A stretch of DNA of 14,570 nucleotides from Chloroflexota bacterium (GCA_005882715.1 VBEI01000137.1:1-14570), one strand, 5' to 3'; counted from the first letter of the stretch, positions 7,504 to 14,170 are shown. The notes: generated by a model not told the origin, from the letters alone. Made by a program: numbers and translations.

Positions 7504-7776
7504 TACGTCCAGCACACTCTTTACGTACTTCGGATCGATAAGGACCGGTGGTTATACACTGGGGTGACGGCGAATTTGACACAAAGGCTAAGGGGCCACG
7601 ACGCCGGGAAAGTGGCATCGACTCGTCATAGGAGGCCCCTTCGGTTGTTGTACACCGAGTCGTTCGGAGACAAGAAGGAAGCTTGGGCGCGTGAACGCTA
7701 CTTCAAGACGGCAGCTGGCGGAGCTCTGAAGCAACGATTGATATCCGGGCAACCCGGCGATTCGCTGCTAGAATAG
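7459..7776 (+). CDS. GIY-YIG nuclease-domain protein, start uncertain
   Basis: A small single-domain protein of the GIY-YIG fold (YhbQ/UPF0213-like group), up to 105 aa. The core LYVLRIDKDRWLYTG (21-35) holds the two signature strands, with YVL for GIY and YTG for YIG. Arg43 in NLTQRLRGH fits the catalytic Arg, and Glu79 in ARERYFK the metal-binding Glu. The segment HDAGKVASTRHRRPLRLLY is typical of the family. Its cellular role is generally unclear; nuclease activity is assumed from the fold. The ATG at 7459 has no Shine-Dalgarno. The residues before HTLYVL are encoded by the inverted-repeat arm and match nothing in the family, so the true start may be TTG 7465 or may have been lost. The stop lies 4 nt before tRNA-Ser(CGA), so the tRNAs may be transcribed through from it. 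Confidence 0.75.
   Translation: MLLCQENQRGVSTGGYVQHTLYVLRIDKDRWLYTGVTANLTQRLRGHDAGKVASTRHRRPLRLLYTESFGDKKEAWARERYFKTAAGGALKQRLISGQPGDSLLE
7766..7774 (+). promoter_or_regulatory. Possible extended -10 for the tRNA-Ser genes
   Basis: TGCTAGAAT (7766-7774) fits an extended -10 (TGnTAnAAT) and overlaps the last codons and stop of the GIY-YIG gene. No -35 is present at normal spacing. A start seven bases downstream would fall on or next to base 1 of tRNA-Ser(CGA). Read-through from upstream is equally plausible. Confidence 0.25.
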
Positions 7777-7780
7777 CCAA

Positions 7781-7871
7781 GGAGGGGTGCCGGAGTGGTT
7801 GATCGGGGCGGTCTCGAAAACCGTTGTACCGCCTTGCGGTACCGTGGGTTCGAATCCCACCCCCTCCGCCA
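7781..7871 (+). tRNA. tRNA-Ser (anticodon CGA)
   Basis: A complete type II tRNA with encoded CCA. Acceptor GGAGGGG (7781-7787) pairs with CCCCTCC (7861-7867), then discriminator G7868 and CCA 7869-7871. The anticodon stem is GCGGT/ACCGT (7808-7812/7820-7824, first pair G-U) with loop CTCGAAA and anticodon CGA at 7815-7817, reading UCG. The long variable arm GTACCGC-CTT-GCGGTAC (7826-7842) is the serine hallmark. The T arm is GTGGG-TTCGAAT-CCCAC (7844-7860). All stems are intact. Confidence 0.97.
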
Positions 7872-7898
7872 GCACTCTGTCCGATGAGCGGCAGCCAT

Positions 7899-7937
7899 TT
7901 GGCAAGTTTGTCTGGCAGAGTTTGTTTGGCAGGTTTG
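7899..7937 (+). repeat. Three imperfect 12-13-bp direct repeats in the tRNA spacer
   Basis: Between the two tRNA genes three copies follow one another: TTGGCAAGTTTG (7899-7910), CTGGCAGAGTTTG (7912-7924) and TTGGCAGGTTTG (7926-7937). They are unlike the surrounding GC-rich sequence. They may be slippage products or a remnant of processing or spacer sequence. No function can be assigned. Confidence 0.5.
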
Positions 7938-7958
7938 CTGGTTCCCGGCGCACATTCC

Positions 7959-8047
7959 GGAGGGGTGCCAGAGTGGACGATTGGGCACGCCTGGAGAGCG
8001 TGTGTACCCTTTGGGTACCGTGGGTTCGAATCCCACCCCCTCCGCCA
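7959..8047 (+). tRNA. tRNA-Ser (anticodon GGA)
   Basis: A complete type II tRNA with encoded CCA (8045-8047). Acceptor GGAGGGG (7959-7965) pairs with CCCCTCC (8037-8043). The anticodon stem CACGC/GCGTG encloses loop CTGGAGA, with GGA at 7993-7995 reading UCC and UCU. The variable arm is GTACCC-TTT-GGGTAC (8004-8018). The acceptor stem and the T arm are identical to those of tRNA-Ser(CGA) upstream, while the anticodon and variable arms differ. The 87-nt spacing suggests one shared transcript. Confidence 0.97.
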
Positions 8048-8097
8048 TGACAGCCGAGCAATCCCAGACACGAACGCTGAAGGCTGCGGCGTCAACG

Positions 8098-8114
8098 GCG
8101 CTTGGCGCCAGCGC
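8098..8114. terminator. Weak hairpin after the tRNA pair
   Basis: GCGCT (8098-8102) pairs with AGCGC (8110-8114) around TGGCGCC. It lies between the tRNA genes and the convergent ytxH-like gene, where a terminator would be expected. There is no T-run on either strand, so it would not be a standard intrinsic terminator. Confidence 0.25.
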
Positions 8115-8129
8115 GGGTAGTCGTCGTCC

Positions 8130-8453
8130 TTACTTGCGCTTCTTCTCTTCGATCTCTTCGGACTTGCCCGCCTGGTGCACTTTGCGCTCGTAACGGGCGC
8201 GAAGCTCCTTTTCCGCCTTGGCCTGCGCCTCCTTCGCCTCGTCGAGCGCTTCGTTGAGCTGCTCCTGGGCCGAGCGGAGTGCGCGTCTGACCGCGGCCAT
8301 GATGTTGTGGTCGGTCTCGATCGCCGTCGGGCCGGAATCTACGCTTCCCGCAGGCCAGTCAACCTCTCGCCGCCGAGAGCGCTCGGGCGCGAACAGGACC
8401 GCCCCGGCAAAACCGATACCGAACCCGATTGCAAGCCCGATTAGCAGGCGCAT
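8130..8453 (-). CDS. YtxH-like small membrane protein
   Basis: A 107-aa protein with one N-terminal transmembrane helix that is a glycine zipper (Gly6, 10, 12, 14, 17), ending in LFAPERSRRR. This is the arrangement of the YtxH family (helix, then AP and basic residues). The remainder is polar and predicted coiled coil, rich in Ala, Glu and Lys (about 55-95), with a very charged C-terminus. The function of the family is poorly defined; in Bacillus it is a general-stress protein. The ATG at 8453 is preferred; a TTG one codon earlier is also possible. It starts 6 nt after the stop of the upstream single-helix protein, so the two are almost certainly co-transcribed. Confidence 0.75.
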   Translation of the reverse strand: MRLLIGLAIGFGIGFAGAVLFAPERSRRREVDWPAGSVDSGPTAIETDHNIMAAVRRALRSAQEQLNEALDEAKEAQAKAEKELRARYERKVHQAGKSEEIEEKKRK

Positions 8454-8459
8454 CAAATG

Positions 8460-8783
8460 CTACCCGCTCTTTCGCGAGCGCCCCAGCCTCGATAGGACCA
8501 CCACGAACTGGCGCAGGCCGGCGACGGTACCGTACGTCTTCACGACCGGAGCGACCGCGTAATCCGAGACGAATTCAACCGTTCCGCGCACGCTCTCCGA
8601 TGTTTGACGCACGCTCTCTAGCGTGGGCTGCACATTGTTCTTCAACATCCCGCGCACACGGCTGAGCGTCATCCAGCTCAATATCCCAATTGCGAACGTG
8701 AAGAAGATAATGAGGACGAAGGCCACTGTGCCGGCGATGCTGTAGGCGATGACGAACACATCACGCCATTCTTGCAGGCTCAC
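8460..8783 (-). CDS. Single-helix membrane protein, DUF948/YtxG-like
   Basis: A 107-aa protein with one strong transmembrane helix (about 9-38), followed by a charged linker and a repetitive amphipathic region with an ESVRxT pattern (56-72). This is the build of DUF948-type proteins such as Bacillus YtxG, though the similarity is architectural and I cannot confirm the family from sequence alone. The start is GTG at 8783: AAGGAG (minus strand 8797-8792) lies 8 nt upstream, and an ATG within that site is out of frame. It is first in a two-gene unit with the YtxH-like gene, in the same order as ytxG-ytxH. A TATAAT box lies about 60 nt upstream. Confidence 0.65.
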   Translation of the reverse strand: MSLQEWRDVFVIAYSIAGTVAFVLIIFFTFAIGILSWMTLSRVRGMLKNNVQPTLESVRQTSESVRGTVEFVSDYAVAPVVKTYGTVAGLRQFVVVLSRLGRSRKSG

Positions 8784-8840
8784 GTTAGCATCTCCTTCTG
8801 AGGGCGACGGTCTAGTGCGCGATTCTAGAAGACGGCGGCC

Positions 8841-8849
8841 ATTATAGCA
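8841..8849 (-). promoter_or_regulatory. Extended -10 promoter for the ytxG/H-like pair
   Basis: On the minus strand TGCTATAAT (8849-8841) is a perfect TATAAT preceded by TG one base away, an extended -10. No good -35 is visible, which fits this promoter class. Transcription would begin near 8834 and give a leader of about 50 nt. ACGGTCTA occurs twice around it (8807-8814 and 8851-8858); the second copy overlaps the mnmA stop. The pair of repeats could be an operator. Confidence 0.5.
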
Positions 8850-8855
8850 AACGGT

Positions 8856-9932
8856 CTACAACCGTCTGACTGTTGTCCCGCCGCCGACCACGCGCCCGCC
8901 GGCGTAGAATACGACTGCTTGCCCCGGCGTCACCGCTCGCAGGGGCAGTTCGAATAGCACTTCCGCGCGATCTTCCTCGATTCGTAGGCTCGCGGGCACC
9001 GGCTCGCTTCGGTAGCGGATACGCGCGTCGACCGGCACCTCTCCGGCGGGCGCCTCGCCGCTCACGAAAGAAAGCTCGTCCGCGATCAACCCGTGAGCCA
9101 GAAGATCGCCGCTCTCACCGGCTATTACGGTGTTCGTTTCGGCGTCCAGACTCACGACATAGAGCGGCTCGGCTCCGCCGCGCGCGGGAAGACCCCGCCG
9201 CTGGCCGACCGTGAAGTTCTGAATGCCGCCGTGCTCGCCGATGTTCTCTCCGGTCGTATTGACGATCGCACCCGCGCGGGCGGGAACGCGCTCACGGACG
9301 AAGGCGCGGTAATCGCCGGAGGGGATAAAACAGATATCCGCGGAATCCGGCTTCTCGGCGTTCGGCAGCCGCCATTCGCGCGCGAGCCTCCTGATCTCTG
9401 CCTTCGTCAGTTCGCCGACCGGGAACAGCGTTTGGCTTAGCTCGCGCTGACCGAGCGTGTAGAGCACGTAAGACTGGTCCTTCGAGGGGTCGATCGCGCG
9501 GTGCAGCTCAAAACCGTGGCCGTTCGAGCGAATTCGAGCGTAATGGCCCGTTGCCAGATAGTCAGCACCCAGCGCCCGGGCTTGCTCGAGCAGCGGCCGG
9601 AACTTGATTCGGTCGTTGCAGGCCAGGCACGGATTCGGCGTGCGGCCCATTGCGTACTCGCGCACGAAATGGTCGACAACGCCCGCCGAGAACTCCTTCT
9701 CGAGGTTGAGTACGTAGTGGCGGACGCCCAAAACGTCCGCCGCGCCTCGTGCGTCGTCCGTATCCTCGACGGAGCAGCAACGCTTGTGGTGCCTCGAGGC
9801 GTCCCCGTTCTCGGCCGTCCACAGCCGCATCGTCACGCCCAACACCTCATAGCCCGCCCGCGTGAGCAGGCCGGCCGCTACCGAAGAGTCGACGCCGCCG
9901 GACATGGCGACTACAACACGCTTTCCAGACAT
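8856..9932 (-). CDS. mnmA: tRNA-specific 2-thiouridylase MnmA
   Basis: Catalyses ATP-dependent sulfur transfer to U34 of tRNA Glu, Gln and Lys, giving s2U34. It has 358 aa, normal for the family. The PP-loop SGGVDSS (11-17) binds ATP. In TPNPCLACNDRIKF (98-111) Cys105 is the catalytic Cys (equivalent to E. coli Cys102) and Cys102 is an additional one. The second catalytic Cys is Cys201 in PDSADICFIP. TGHYARI and the GQRRGLP region, followed by a C-terminal beta barrel, complete the fold. The ATG at 9932 places SGGVDSS at the expected distance, but no clear Shine-Dalgarno precedes it; a TAGGAT hexamer about 16 nt upstream could be a -10. It is divergent from rsfS, with 56 nt between the starts. 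Confidence 0.96.
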   Translation of the reverse strand: MSGKRVVVAMSGGVDSSVAAGLLTRAGYEVLGVTMRLWTAENGDASRHHKRCCSVEDTDDARGAADVLGVRHYVLNLEKEFSAGVVDHFVREYAMGRTPNPCLACNDRIKFRPLLEQARALGADYLATGHYARIRSNGHGFELHRAIDPSKDQSYVLYTLGQRELSQTLFPVGELTKAEIRRLAREWRLPNAEKPDSADICFIPSGDYRAFVRERVPARAGAIVNTTGENIGEHGGIQNFTVGQRRGLPARGGAEPLYVVSLDAETNTVIAGESGDLLAHGLIADELSFVSGEAPAGEVPVDARIRYRSEPVPASLRIEEDRAEVLFELPLRAVTPGQAVVFYAGGRVVGGGTTVRRL

Positions 9933-9988
9933 TCCGACTACAATGTTATCCTACGCGGGAACACGAAGCGGAAAGAGGAAGAAGGGGT

Positions 9989-10333
9989 CTGGAACCCGAC
10001 GAGCTGGCGCGCAAGATAATCGACGCGGCCTCTGAGAGGCAGGCGGAAGACATTCTCTTGCTGGACATTCGTAATGTCGCGTCCTTCGCCGATTATTTCG
10101 TGCTCGCCAGCGGCCAGACAGTCCGTCAGCTTCAGGCGATAATCGACACAGTCTCAGAGGCCGTCTCAAAGGACGGGGTGAAGCCGCTCGGAAAGGAAGG
10201 CGAACCCGAATCCGGCTGGGTCCTGCTCGATTACGGCGACGTCATCGTCCACATCTTCGCGCCGGATGAGCGCGCCTACTACGACCTGGAAGGCCTCTGG
10301 CACGCCGCGACGCCCGTTGTGCGGATTCAGTAG
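9989..10333 (+). CDS. rsfS: Ribosomal silencing factor RsfS, probable CTG start
   Basis: Binds ribosomal protein uL14 and blocks 30S-50S joining, lowering translation under nutrient limitation. The conserved DILLLDIRN, SFADYFVLASG and GWVLLDYGDVIVHIF blocks are present. No ATG, GTG or TTG lies upstream in frame. The first usual start, TTG 10058, would remove the conserved LARKIIDAASERQAEDILL helix and leave only 91 aa. Starting at CTG 9989 gives 114 aa, the family length, and GAGGA (9975-9979) lies 9 nt upstream, so I choose it. A sequencing error in an original ATG or GTG is the alternative. Its stop lies 48 nt from the convergent LonC-like gene. The gap is AT-rich without a clear terminator hairpin. 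Confidence 0.88.
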   Translation: MEPDELARKIIDAASERQAEDILLLDIRNVASFADYFVLASGQTVRQLQAIIDTVSEAVSKDGVKPLGKEGEPESGWVLLDYGDVIVHIFAPDERAYYDLEGLWHAATPVVRIQ

Positions 10334-10381
10334 GACGAGTTTGTCCGTTATTGATTATCGGTTATTCGTACAATCGCGAGG

Positions 10382-12910
10382 CTAGTAGTCGTTGTCCTCG
10401 CTTGGGACCGCTTCGTTCGCCTCTGTGGCGGTGGCTGTCGCCGGCTCCTTCTCTGCCGCCTCGGCCTCCTCACGAGGCCGGCGGCCAAAGTGTCGCATCG
10501 CCTCGCCCATTTCCCTAAGGCGATTATCGACGCGAGCATTGATGCTCCCGTCCGAATACGATCCGTCCGGGCGGCGCTCGCCGGCGTGCTCGCCGGTCAG
10601 CAGCTCGATCGCCTGATCGACGCTATCCACCGCGTAGACGTGGAAATCTCCTGAGCGGACCGATTCAAGGATGTCTTTGCGCAACATCAGGTTCTGACGG
10701 TTGCGGGCGGGCATGATTACGCCCTGCCCGCCACTAAGACCCACCGCCTTGCAGATGTCGTGGAAGCCCTCTATCTTCTGGTTCAGCCCTCCTATTGGCT
10801 GCACGTCACCTTTCTGGCTCACAGACCCGGTAATCGCCAGGTCCTGCCGGATGGGCGCGTCCGCCAGGCTGGATAGGATCGCGCAGAGCTCAGCGAGAGA
10901 TGCGCTGTCCCCTTCGACAGCGTCGTATCCCTGCTCAAACGAGATGCTGGCGGAAACGGACAGCGGTTTATCCTGAGCGTACTTCCAGCCGAGATAGCCG
11001 CCGAGAATGAGAACGCCTTTGTCGTGGATTTTGCCGCTCAGTTGGGACTCGCGGTCGATGCTGGTGACGCCGCGCTGGCCCAGGAAGGTACGCGCCGTTA
11101 TGCGTGACGGCCGTCCGAAGCTGAAATCGCCGAAGTCGTGCACGGCCAGGCCATTCACCTGTCCCGTAACCGAGCCGTGCAAGTCTACGATGATCATGCC
11201 CCGCTGGATCATCTCGCGGATACGCTCTTCCATCATGTTGAGGCGGTAGACGCGCTCGTTTATGGCTCGTTCGACGTGGGCTGCATTCACACGCTGCACC
11301 CCCTCGGCGCCGGCCCAGTAGTCGGCTTCGACGACTAGATCGCGCAGGCGCCCAAAGCGGGCCGAAAGCTTCTCCTGGTCGTCGACCATCCGGCTGCCGT
11401 GGGCGACTATGACGGCGACCGCGTCGCGTTCGAAGTGGCGGAGGCCCTCGCGCTCTGCGCAGGCGCAGATGAAGCCGGCGTAGCCGAGGACGTTCTCCAT
11501 GGTGCGGTCAATCTGGTAGTCGAAATCGGCCTTGACCTTGAATATCTCCCAGAACTCCTCATCGTAAGCGGACAGTAGGAAGTAAGACATGGGGTCACCG
11601 GTAACGACGAGCTTGACCTCGAGGGGGATCGGCTCGGGCCGCAGGCCCTGCGGTGTGAGGAAGCCGAACTGCTCGATGGGGTCCTCGAGGCGAACTTCCT
11701 TGGTGCGAATCACGCGCTTAAGGCCTTCCCAGGCGCCCGGCTTCATCATGATGTCCACGAGATTGAGGATGAGGTAGCCGCCGTTCGCGAGGTGCACAGA
11801 CCCTGGCTTGAGCATGGTGTGGTCGCTGACATAGGTACCCAGATACGCCCGCCGTTCGATGCGGCCGAAGAGGTTCGTCCAGCTGGGGTTCGGCTCGACG
11901 ATGATGGGCGGGCTGGTGGCGTTCGAGTTGTCCACGAAGACGTTGCAGCGAAAGGCGCCGAAGGGGTCGGGTTGGCCCGGCGGGCCAGCGATTGGGTTCA
12001 CCGGGGTCGGTGCGATGGCTGCTGTCTGTTCGGGCTGCGTGCGCAGCGCATCAGCCGTAGCCAGGGTGAACTCTTTGAGCTGCTCCAGGAAGTGGACTAT
12101 CTCCGGATTCTCATTGAACCGCTTTAGCACATCGCCAAACGCGCCACTGACTACCCACTCTGCGGTCTGCCGGTCGAGCTGGCGCAGCTTGTCGCTTACG
12201 CCCGACTCGATGGCGCGTAAGCGCTCGCGGACCTGCTCGATCATCTCGGAAATCGGCTGCTGGCGCGCTTCGATCTCGCGGCGACGGGCAGTGTCGAGCG
12301 CCGTGAATTCCTCCGGCGTCATCGGCTTCCCGTCAGTCATCGGTATCAGATTGACCCCGGTCGGCGAGAAGCGAAGCACAAAGCCGGCCTCTTCGGCCTG
12401 CTTTTCGGCCTGGTCGATCAGCGGTTGCGCCTCCTGCTGGCCTTTTTCGAGAATCTCCCGCCGTCGCTGGTTGTACTCCTCGCTGGTGAAGGCGTTCGTC
12501 AGGCTCCTGCGCACGGAAGTGAGAAGTCCCTCGAGCTGTTGGCGCAGTTGCTTTCCGGCGCCCGCTGGCATCCGAACGGCTTTCGGACGGTCGGGATCCT
12601 CGAAATTGAAGAGATAACACCAATCGGAAGGGACCTCGGTAGCAGCGGCAGAGCGCTTCTGTTCGACGGCACGCTGAATATGCTCCAGGATCGCCGTGGT
12701 TTTGCCTGTGCCGGTGAGCCCTGTGACGAAGATGTTGTATCCGGGCTTATCCACGCCGAGGCCGAACTGGAGGGACCGCAGTGCGCGTTCCTGCCCGATG
12801 AATTCGAGCAAGGGTACAAGCTCGTCGGTGCAGTCAAACTGGAACGTATTCGGGTCTTGCTCGCGCCGGAGCTGTTCGACCGGGATGCGGAGTGTGTCCG
12901 GATTGATCAC
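10382..12910 (-). CDS. Lon-like AAA_32/LonC-type protease
   Basis: An 842-aa protein of the COG1067 type (AAA_32 plus Lon protease domain; relatives include LonC and E. coli YcbZ/LonH). The N-terminal segment LRIPVEQLRREQDP...FIGQERALRSL is characteristic. Walker A is GLTGTGKT (64-71). A long helical, charged insert (about 115-290) separates it from the rest of the ATPase. At the Walker B position the sequence is GGYLILNLVDIM, with Asn383 where an acidic residue would be expected. The protease domain has Ser669 in EGDSASLAE and Lys712 in GGLNQKIEG, 43 residues apart as in true Lon. A Pro/Ala/Glu/Thr-rich tail follows 800. The start is GTG at 12910, 15 nt after the ndk stop and without a Shine-Dalgarno, so it is probably coupled to ndk. 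It is not a LonA paralogue: it lacks the LAN domain and has the helical insert. Confidence 0.93.
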   Translation of the reverse strand: MINPDTLRIPVEQLRREQDPNTFQFDCTDELVPLLEFIGQERALRSLQFGLGVDKPGYNIFVTGLTGTGKTTAILEHIQRAVEQKRSAAATEVPSDWCYLFNFEDPDRPKAVRMPAGAGKQLRQQLEGLLTSVRRSLTNAFTSEEYNQRRREILEKGQQEAQPLIDQAEKQAEEAGFVLRFSPTGVNLIPMTDGKPMTPEEFTALDTARRREIEARQQPISEMIEQVRERLRAIESGVSDKLRQLDRQTAEWVVSGAFGDVLKRFNENPEIVHFLEQLKEFTLATADALRTQPEQTAAIAPTPVNPIAGPPGQPDPFGAFRCNVFVDNSNATSPPIIVEPNPSWTNLFGRIERRAYLGTYVSDHTMLKPGSVHLANGGYLILNLVDIMMKPGAWEGLKRVIRTKEVRLEDPIEQFGFLTPQGLRPEPIPLEVKLVVTGDPMSYFLLSAYDEEFWEIFKVKADFDYQIDRTMENVLGYAGFICACAEREGLRHFERDAVAVIVAHGSRMVDDQEKLSARFGRLRDLVVEADYWAGAEGVQRVNAAHVERAINERVYRLNMMEERIREMIQRGMIIVDLHGSVTGQVNGLAVHDFGDFSFGRPSRITARTFLGQRGVTSIDRESQLSGKIHDKGVLILGGYLGWKYAQDKPLSVSASISFEQGYDAVEGDSASLAELCAILSSLADAPIRQDLAITGSVSQKGDVQPIGGLNQKIEGFHDICKAVGLSGGQGVIMPARNRQNLMLRKDILESVRSGDFHVYAVDSVDQAIELLTGEHAGERRPDGSYSDGSINARVDNRLREMGEAMRHFGRRPREEAEAAEKEPATATATEANEAVPSEDNDY

Positions 12911-12925
12911 AGGCGATTTACAGGC

Positions 12926-13384
12926 TCAGTCCGGGGTATCGAACAACCAGCGGTCTATATCGCGCGGGTAATTGTAGATATCAGGCTCCTCGAAGAAAAG
13001 GGCTATCTCCCGCAGGGCGGACTCGAGTGAATCGGACCCGTGGATCAGGTTCTGCGTAATGTTAAGAGCGAGGTCGCCGCGAATTGTGCCGGGCGCGGCT
13101 TTACGCGGGTCGGTAGCGCCCATGGTGGCCCGGACCAACTCGACCGCGTTTGGCCCTTCAAATACAGCAGCGACGATGGGGCAGGCCGTGATGAAGCTCA
13201 CCAGAGTCTCGTAAAACGGCTTCTCGACATGTTCAGCATAATGCCGGGCGGCGAGATTGCCGTCTATCTGCAAGAGGCGCGCGGCGACGATGCGAAGGCC
13301 GCGGCCCTCGAGCCTGGAAATGATCTCGCCTGCGAGCCCGCGCTGCATCGCATCCGGCTTGAGAAGGACGAGCGTGCGCTCCAT
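12926..13384 (-). CDS. ndk: Nucleoside diphosphate kinase
   Basis: Transfers the gamma-phosphate of ATP to NDPs through a phospho-histidine, balancing NTP pools. It has 152 aa, as usual. MERTLVLLKPD opens the fold (Lys9). The GTIRGD loop and the NLIHGSDS active site are present; His115 is the phosphorylated residue and Asn112 is conserved. Gln111 stands where most enzymes have Arg just before that Asn. The frame is open to a GTG at 13414 and an ATG at 13390, but ATG 13384 is chosen because GCAGGA lies about 7 nt upstream and this Met begins the conserved first strand. The GTG-started LonC-like gene follows after 15 nt; tsaB is 102 nt upstream. Confidence 0.96.
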   Translation of the reverse strand: MERTLVLLKPDAMQRGLAGEIISRLEGRGLRIVAARLLQIDGNLAARHYAEHVEKPFYETLVSFITACPIVAAVFEGPNAVELVRATMGATDPRKAAPGTIRGDLALNITQNLIHGSDSLESALREIALFFEEPDIYNYPRDIDRWLFDTPD

Positions 13385-13399
13385 CGGCATATCCTGCCC

Positions 13400-13405
13400 A
13401 TTGTA
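13400..13405 (-). promoter_or_regulatory. Possible -10 box for ndk
   Basis: On the minus strand TACAAT (13405-13400) matches the -10 consensus at five of six bases. No convincing -35 is present at 16-18 bp. Initiation near 13393 would leave only about 8 nt before the ATG. Transcription from the tsaE-tsaB side is an alternative. Confidence 0.25.
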
Positions 13406-13486
13406 GCGCGCCACGAAACACCATCACGAGTTCGACTGGTTGCAATTCCATCGGTGCTCTGCTCGCGCAGCCCGTTCCTAACATCC

Positions 13487-14143
13487 TCACTGCTGCCGCC
13501 CGATGGCGGGTGGCCGCAGATAGACTGGGCGCAGCAGCGCTGGCTCGGCCAACTCGCCTGAACTCAAGCGGGCGAAGCCGATTCGGGCCAGGCTTCGCGC
13601 TCGCCCCTCAAGTGCCGGGCCTCTAAGGGTCACCTTGCGGCCTTGGAGCAGGTCCGACAGTCTCTCGTCAATCTCGCCGACAACGAGCGCGCCTTCTCGG
13701 ACGACGCCCGTGAGTTCCTCGGGTGACGACAGTCGAGGTGGGCTCAACTCTCGCCAGGGACCGTCCTGGTAGGACGCCCATGCAAGCTCGCCGCGTCCGG
13801 CGCGGTGAACGGCCACGATGGGGCCGTCCAACGCCCGTTGCGGATAGGCATCGAGTTCGAGCCGCCCGACTCCAACGGCCGGTATCACCAGAGCCCGCGA
13901 CAGCCCCTGCGCAACGCTTACACCCACGCGAAGACCCGTATACATCCCGGGCCCAATGGAAACGAATACCGCCGTGAGGTTGGCTTTCCGGATGCCGGCT
14001 TCGTTAAGCAGCTGCTCAATCCTTGGCAGCAACTCGACCGTGTGGTTGCGCTTACAGCGCCACGCAATGTCCCTTACGAGACTGCCTTCCCGTGAGAGCG
14101 CTACCGAGGCGAGCTCGGACGCAGTGTCAATGGACAGCTCCAT
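13487..14143 (-). CDS. tsaB: tRNA t6A modification protein TsaB
   Basis: A subunit of the TsaB-TsaD-TsaE complex that attaches threonylcarbamoyl to A37 of ANN-decoding tRNAs; TsaB is a non-catalytic ASKHA-fold partner of TsaD. It has 218 aa, a normal length. MELSIDTA opens the fold, RNHTVELLPRIEQLL gives the conserved helix, and GPGMYTGLRVG (64-74) is the signature, reading GPGSFTGLRIG in most relatives. The segment AVHRAGRGELAWASY corresponds to the usual DARRGEVY strand but is altered. The ATG at 14143 places IDTA correctly; AAGG lies close upstream. tsaE lies 84 nt upstream on the same strand, separated by a dispersed-repeat sequence. Confidence 0.93.
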   Translation of the reverse strand: MELSIDTASELASVALSREGSLVRDIAWRCKRNHTVELLPRIEQLLNEAGIRKANLTAVFVSIGPGMYTGLRVGVSVAQGLSRALVIPAVGVGRLELDAYPQRALDGPIVAVHRAGRGELAWASYQDGPWRELSPPRLSSPEELTGVVREGALVVGEIDERLSDLLQGRKVTLRGPALEGRARSLARIGFARLSSGELAEPALLRPVYLRPPAIGRQQ

Positions 14144-14170
14144 CAGCCTTGCCCGCTCTCCTGTCCACTC

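Noticed and set aside
7459..7776. GIY-YIG protein as a homing endonuclease in a group I intron or intein
   Set aside because: No intron core, no split gene and no DNA-recognition domain are visible; it is a single small domain.
7899..7937. CRISPR-like array in the tRNA spacer
   Set aside because: Units are 12-13 bp, imperfect and directly adjacent, with no spacers and no cas genes.
7698..8095. Three overlapping minus-strand frames of 97-130 aa with GGGGIRTHGT and GVGFEPTV motifs
   Set aside because: They are antisense to the two tRNA-Ser genes; these motifs are well-known false proteins produced by translating tRNA-Ser backwards.
10334..10381. Terminator between rsfS and the LonC-like gene
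   Set aside because: The gap is AT-rich with repeated GTTATT, but no stable stem could be drawn.
11859..12617. 252-aa plus-strand frame
   Set aside because: Antisense to the LonC-like gene; Ser/Arg-rich composition typical of a shadow frame.
12425..13030. 201-aa plus-strand frame
   Set aside because: Antisense across the LonC-like gene start and the end of ndk, both clearly coding on the minus strand.
13385..13414. Upstream GTG/ATG starts of ndk
   Set aside because: The ribosome-binding site is correctly spaced only for ATG 13384, which also begins the conserved first strand.
13040..13561. 173-aa plus-strand frame
   Set aside because: Antisense to ndk and the 3' end of tsaB, without recognisable features.
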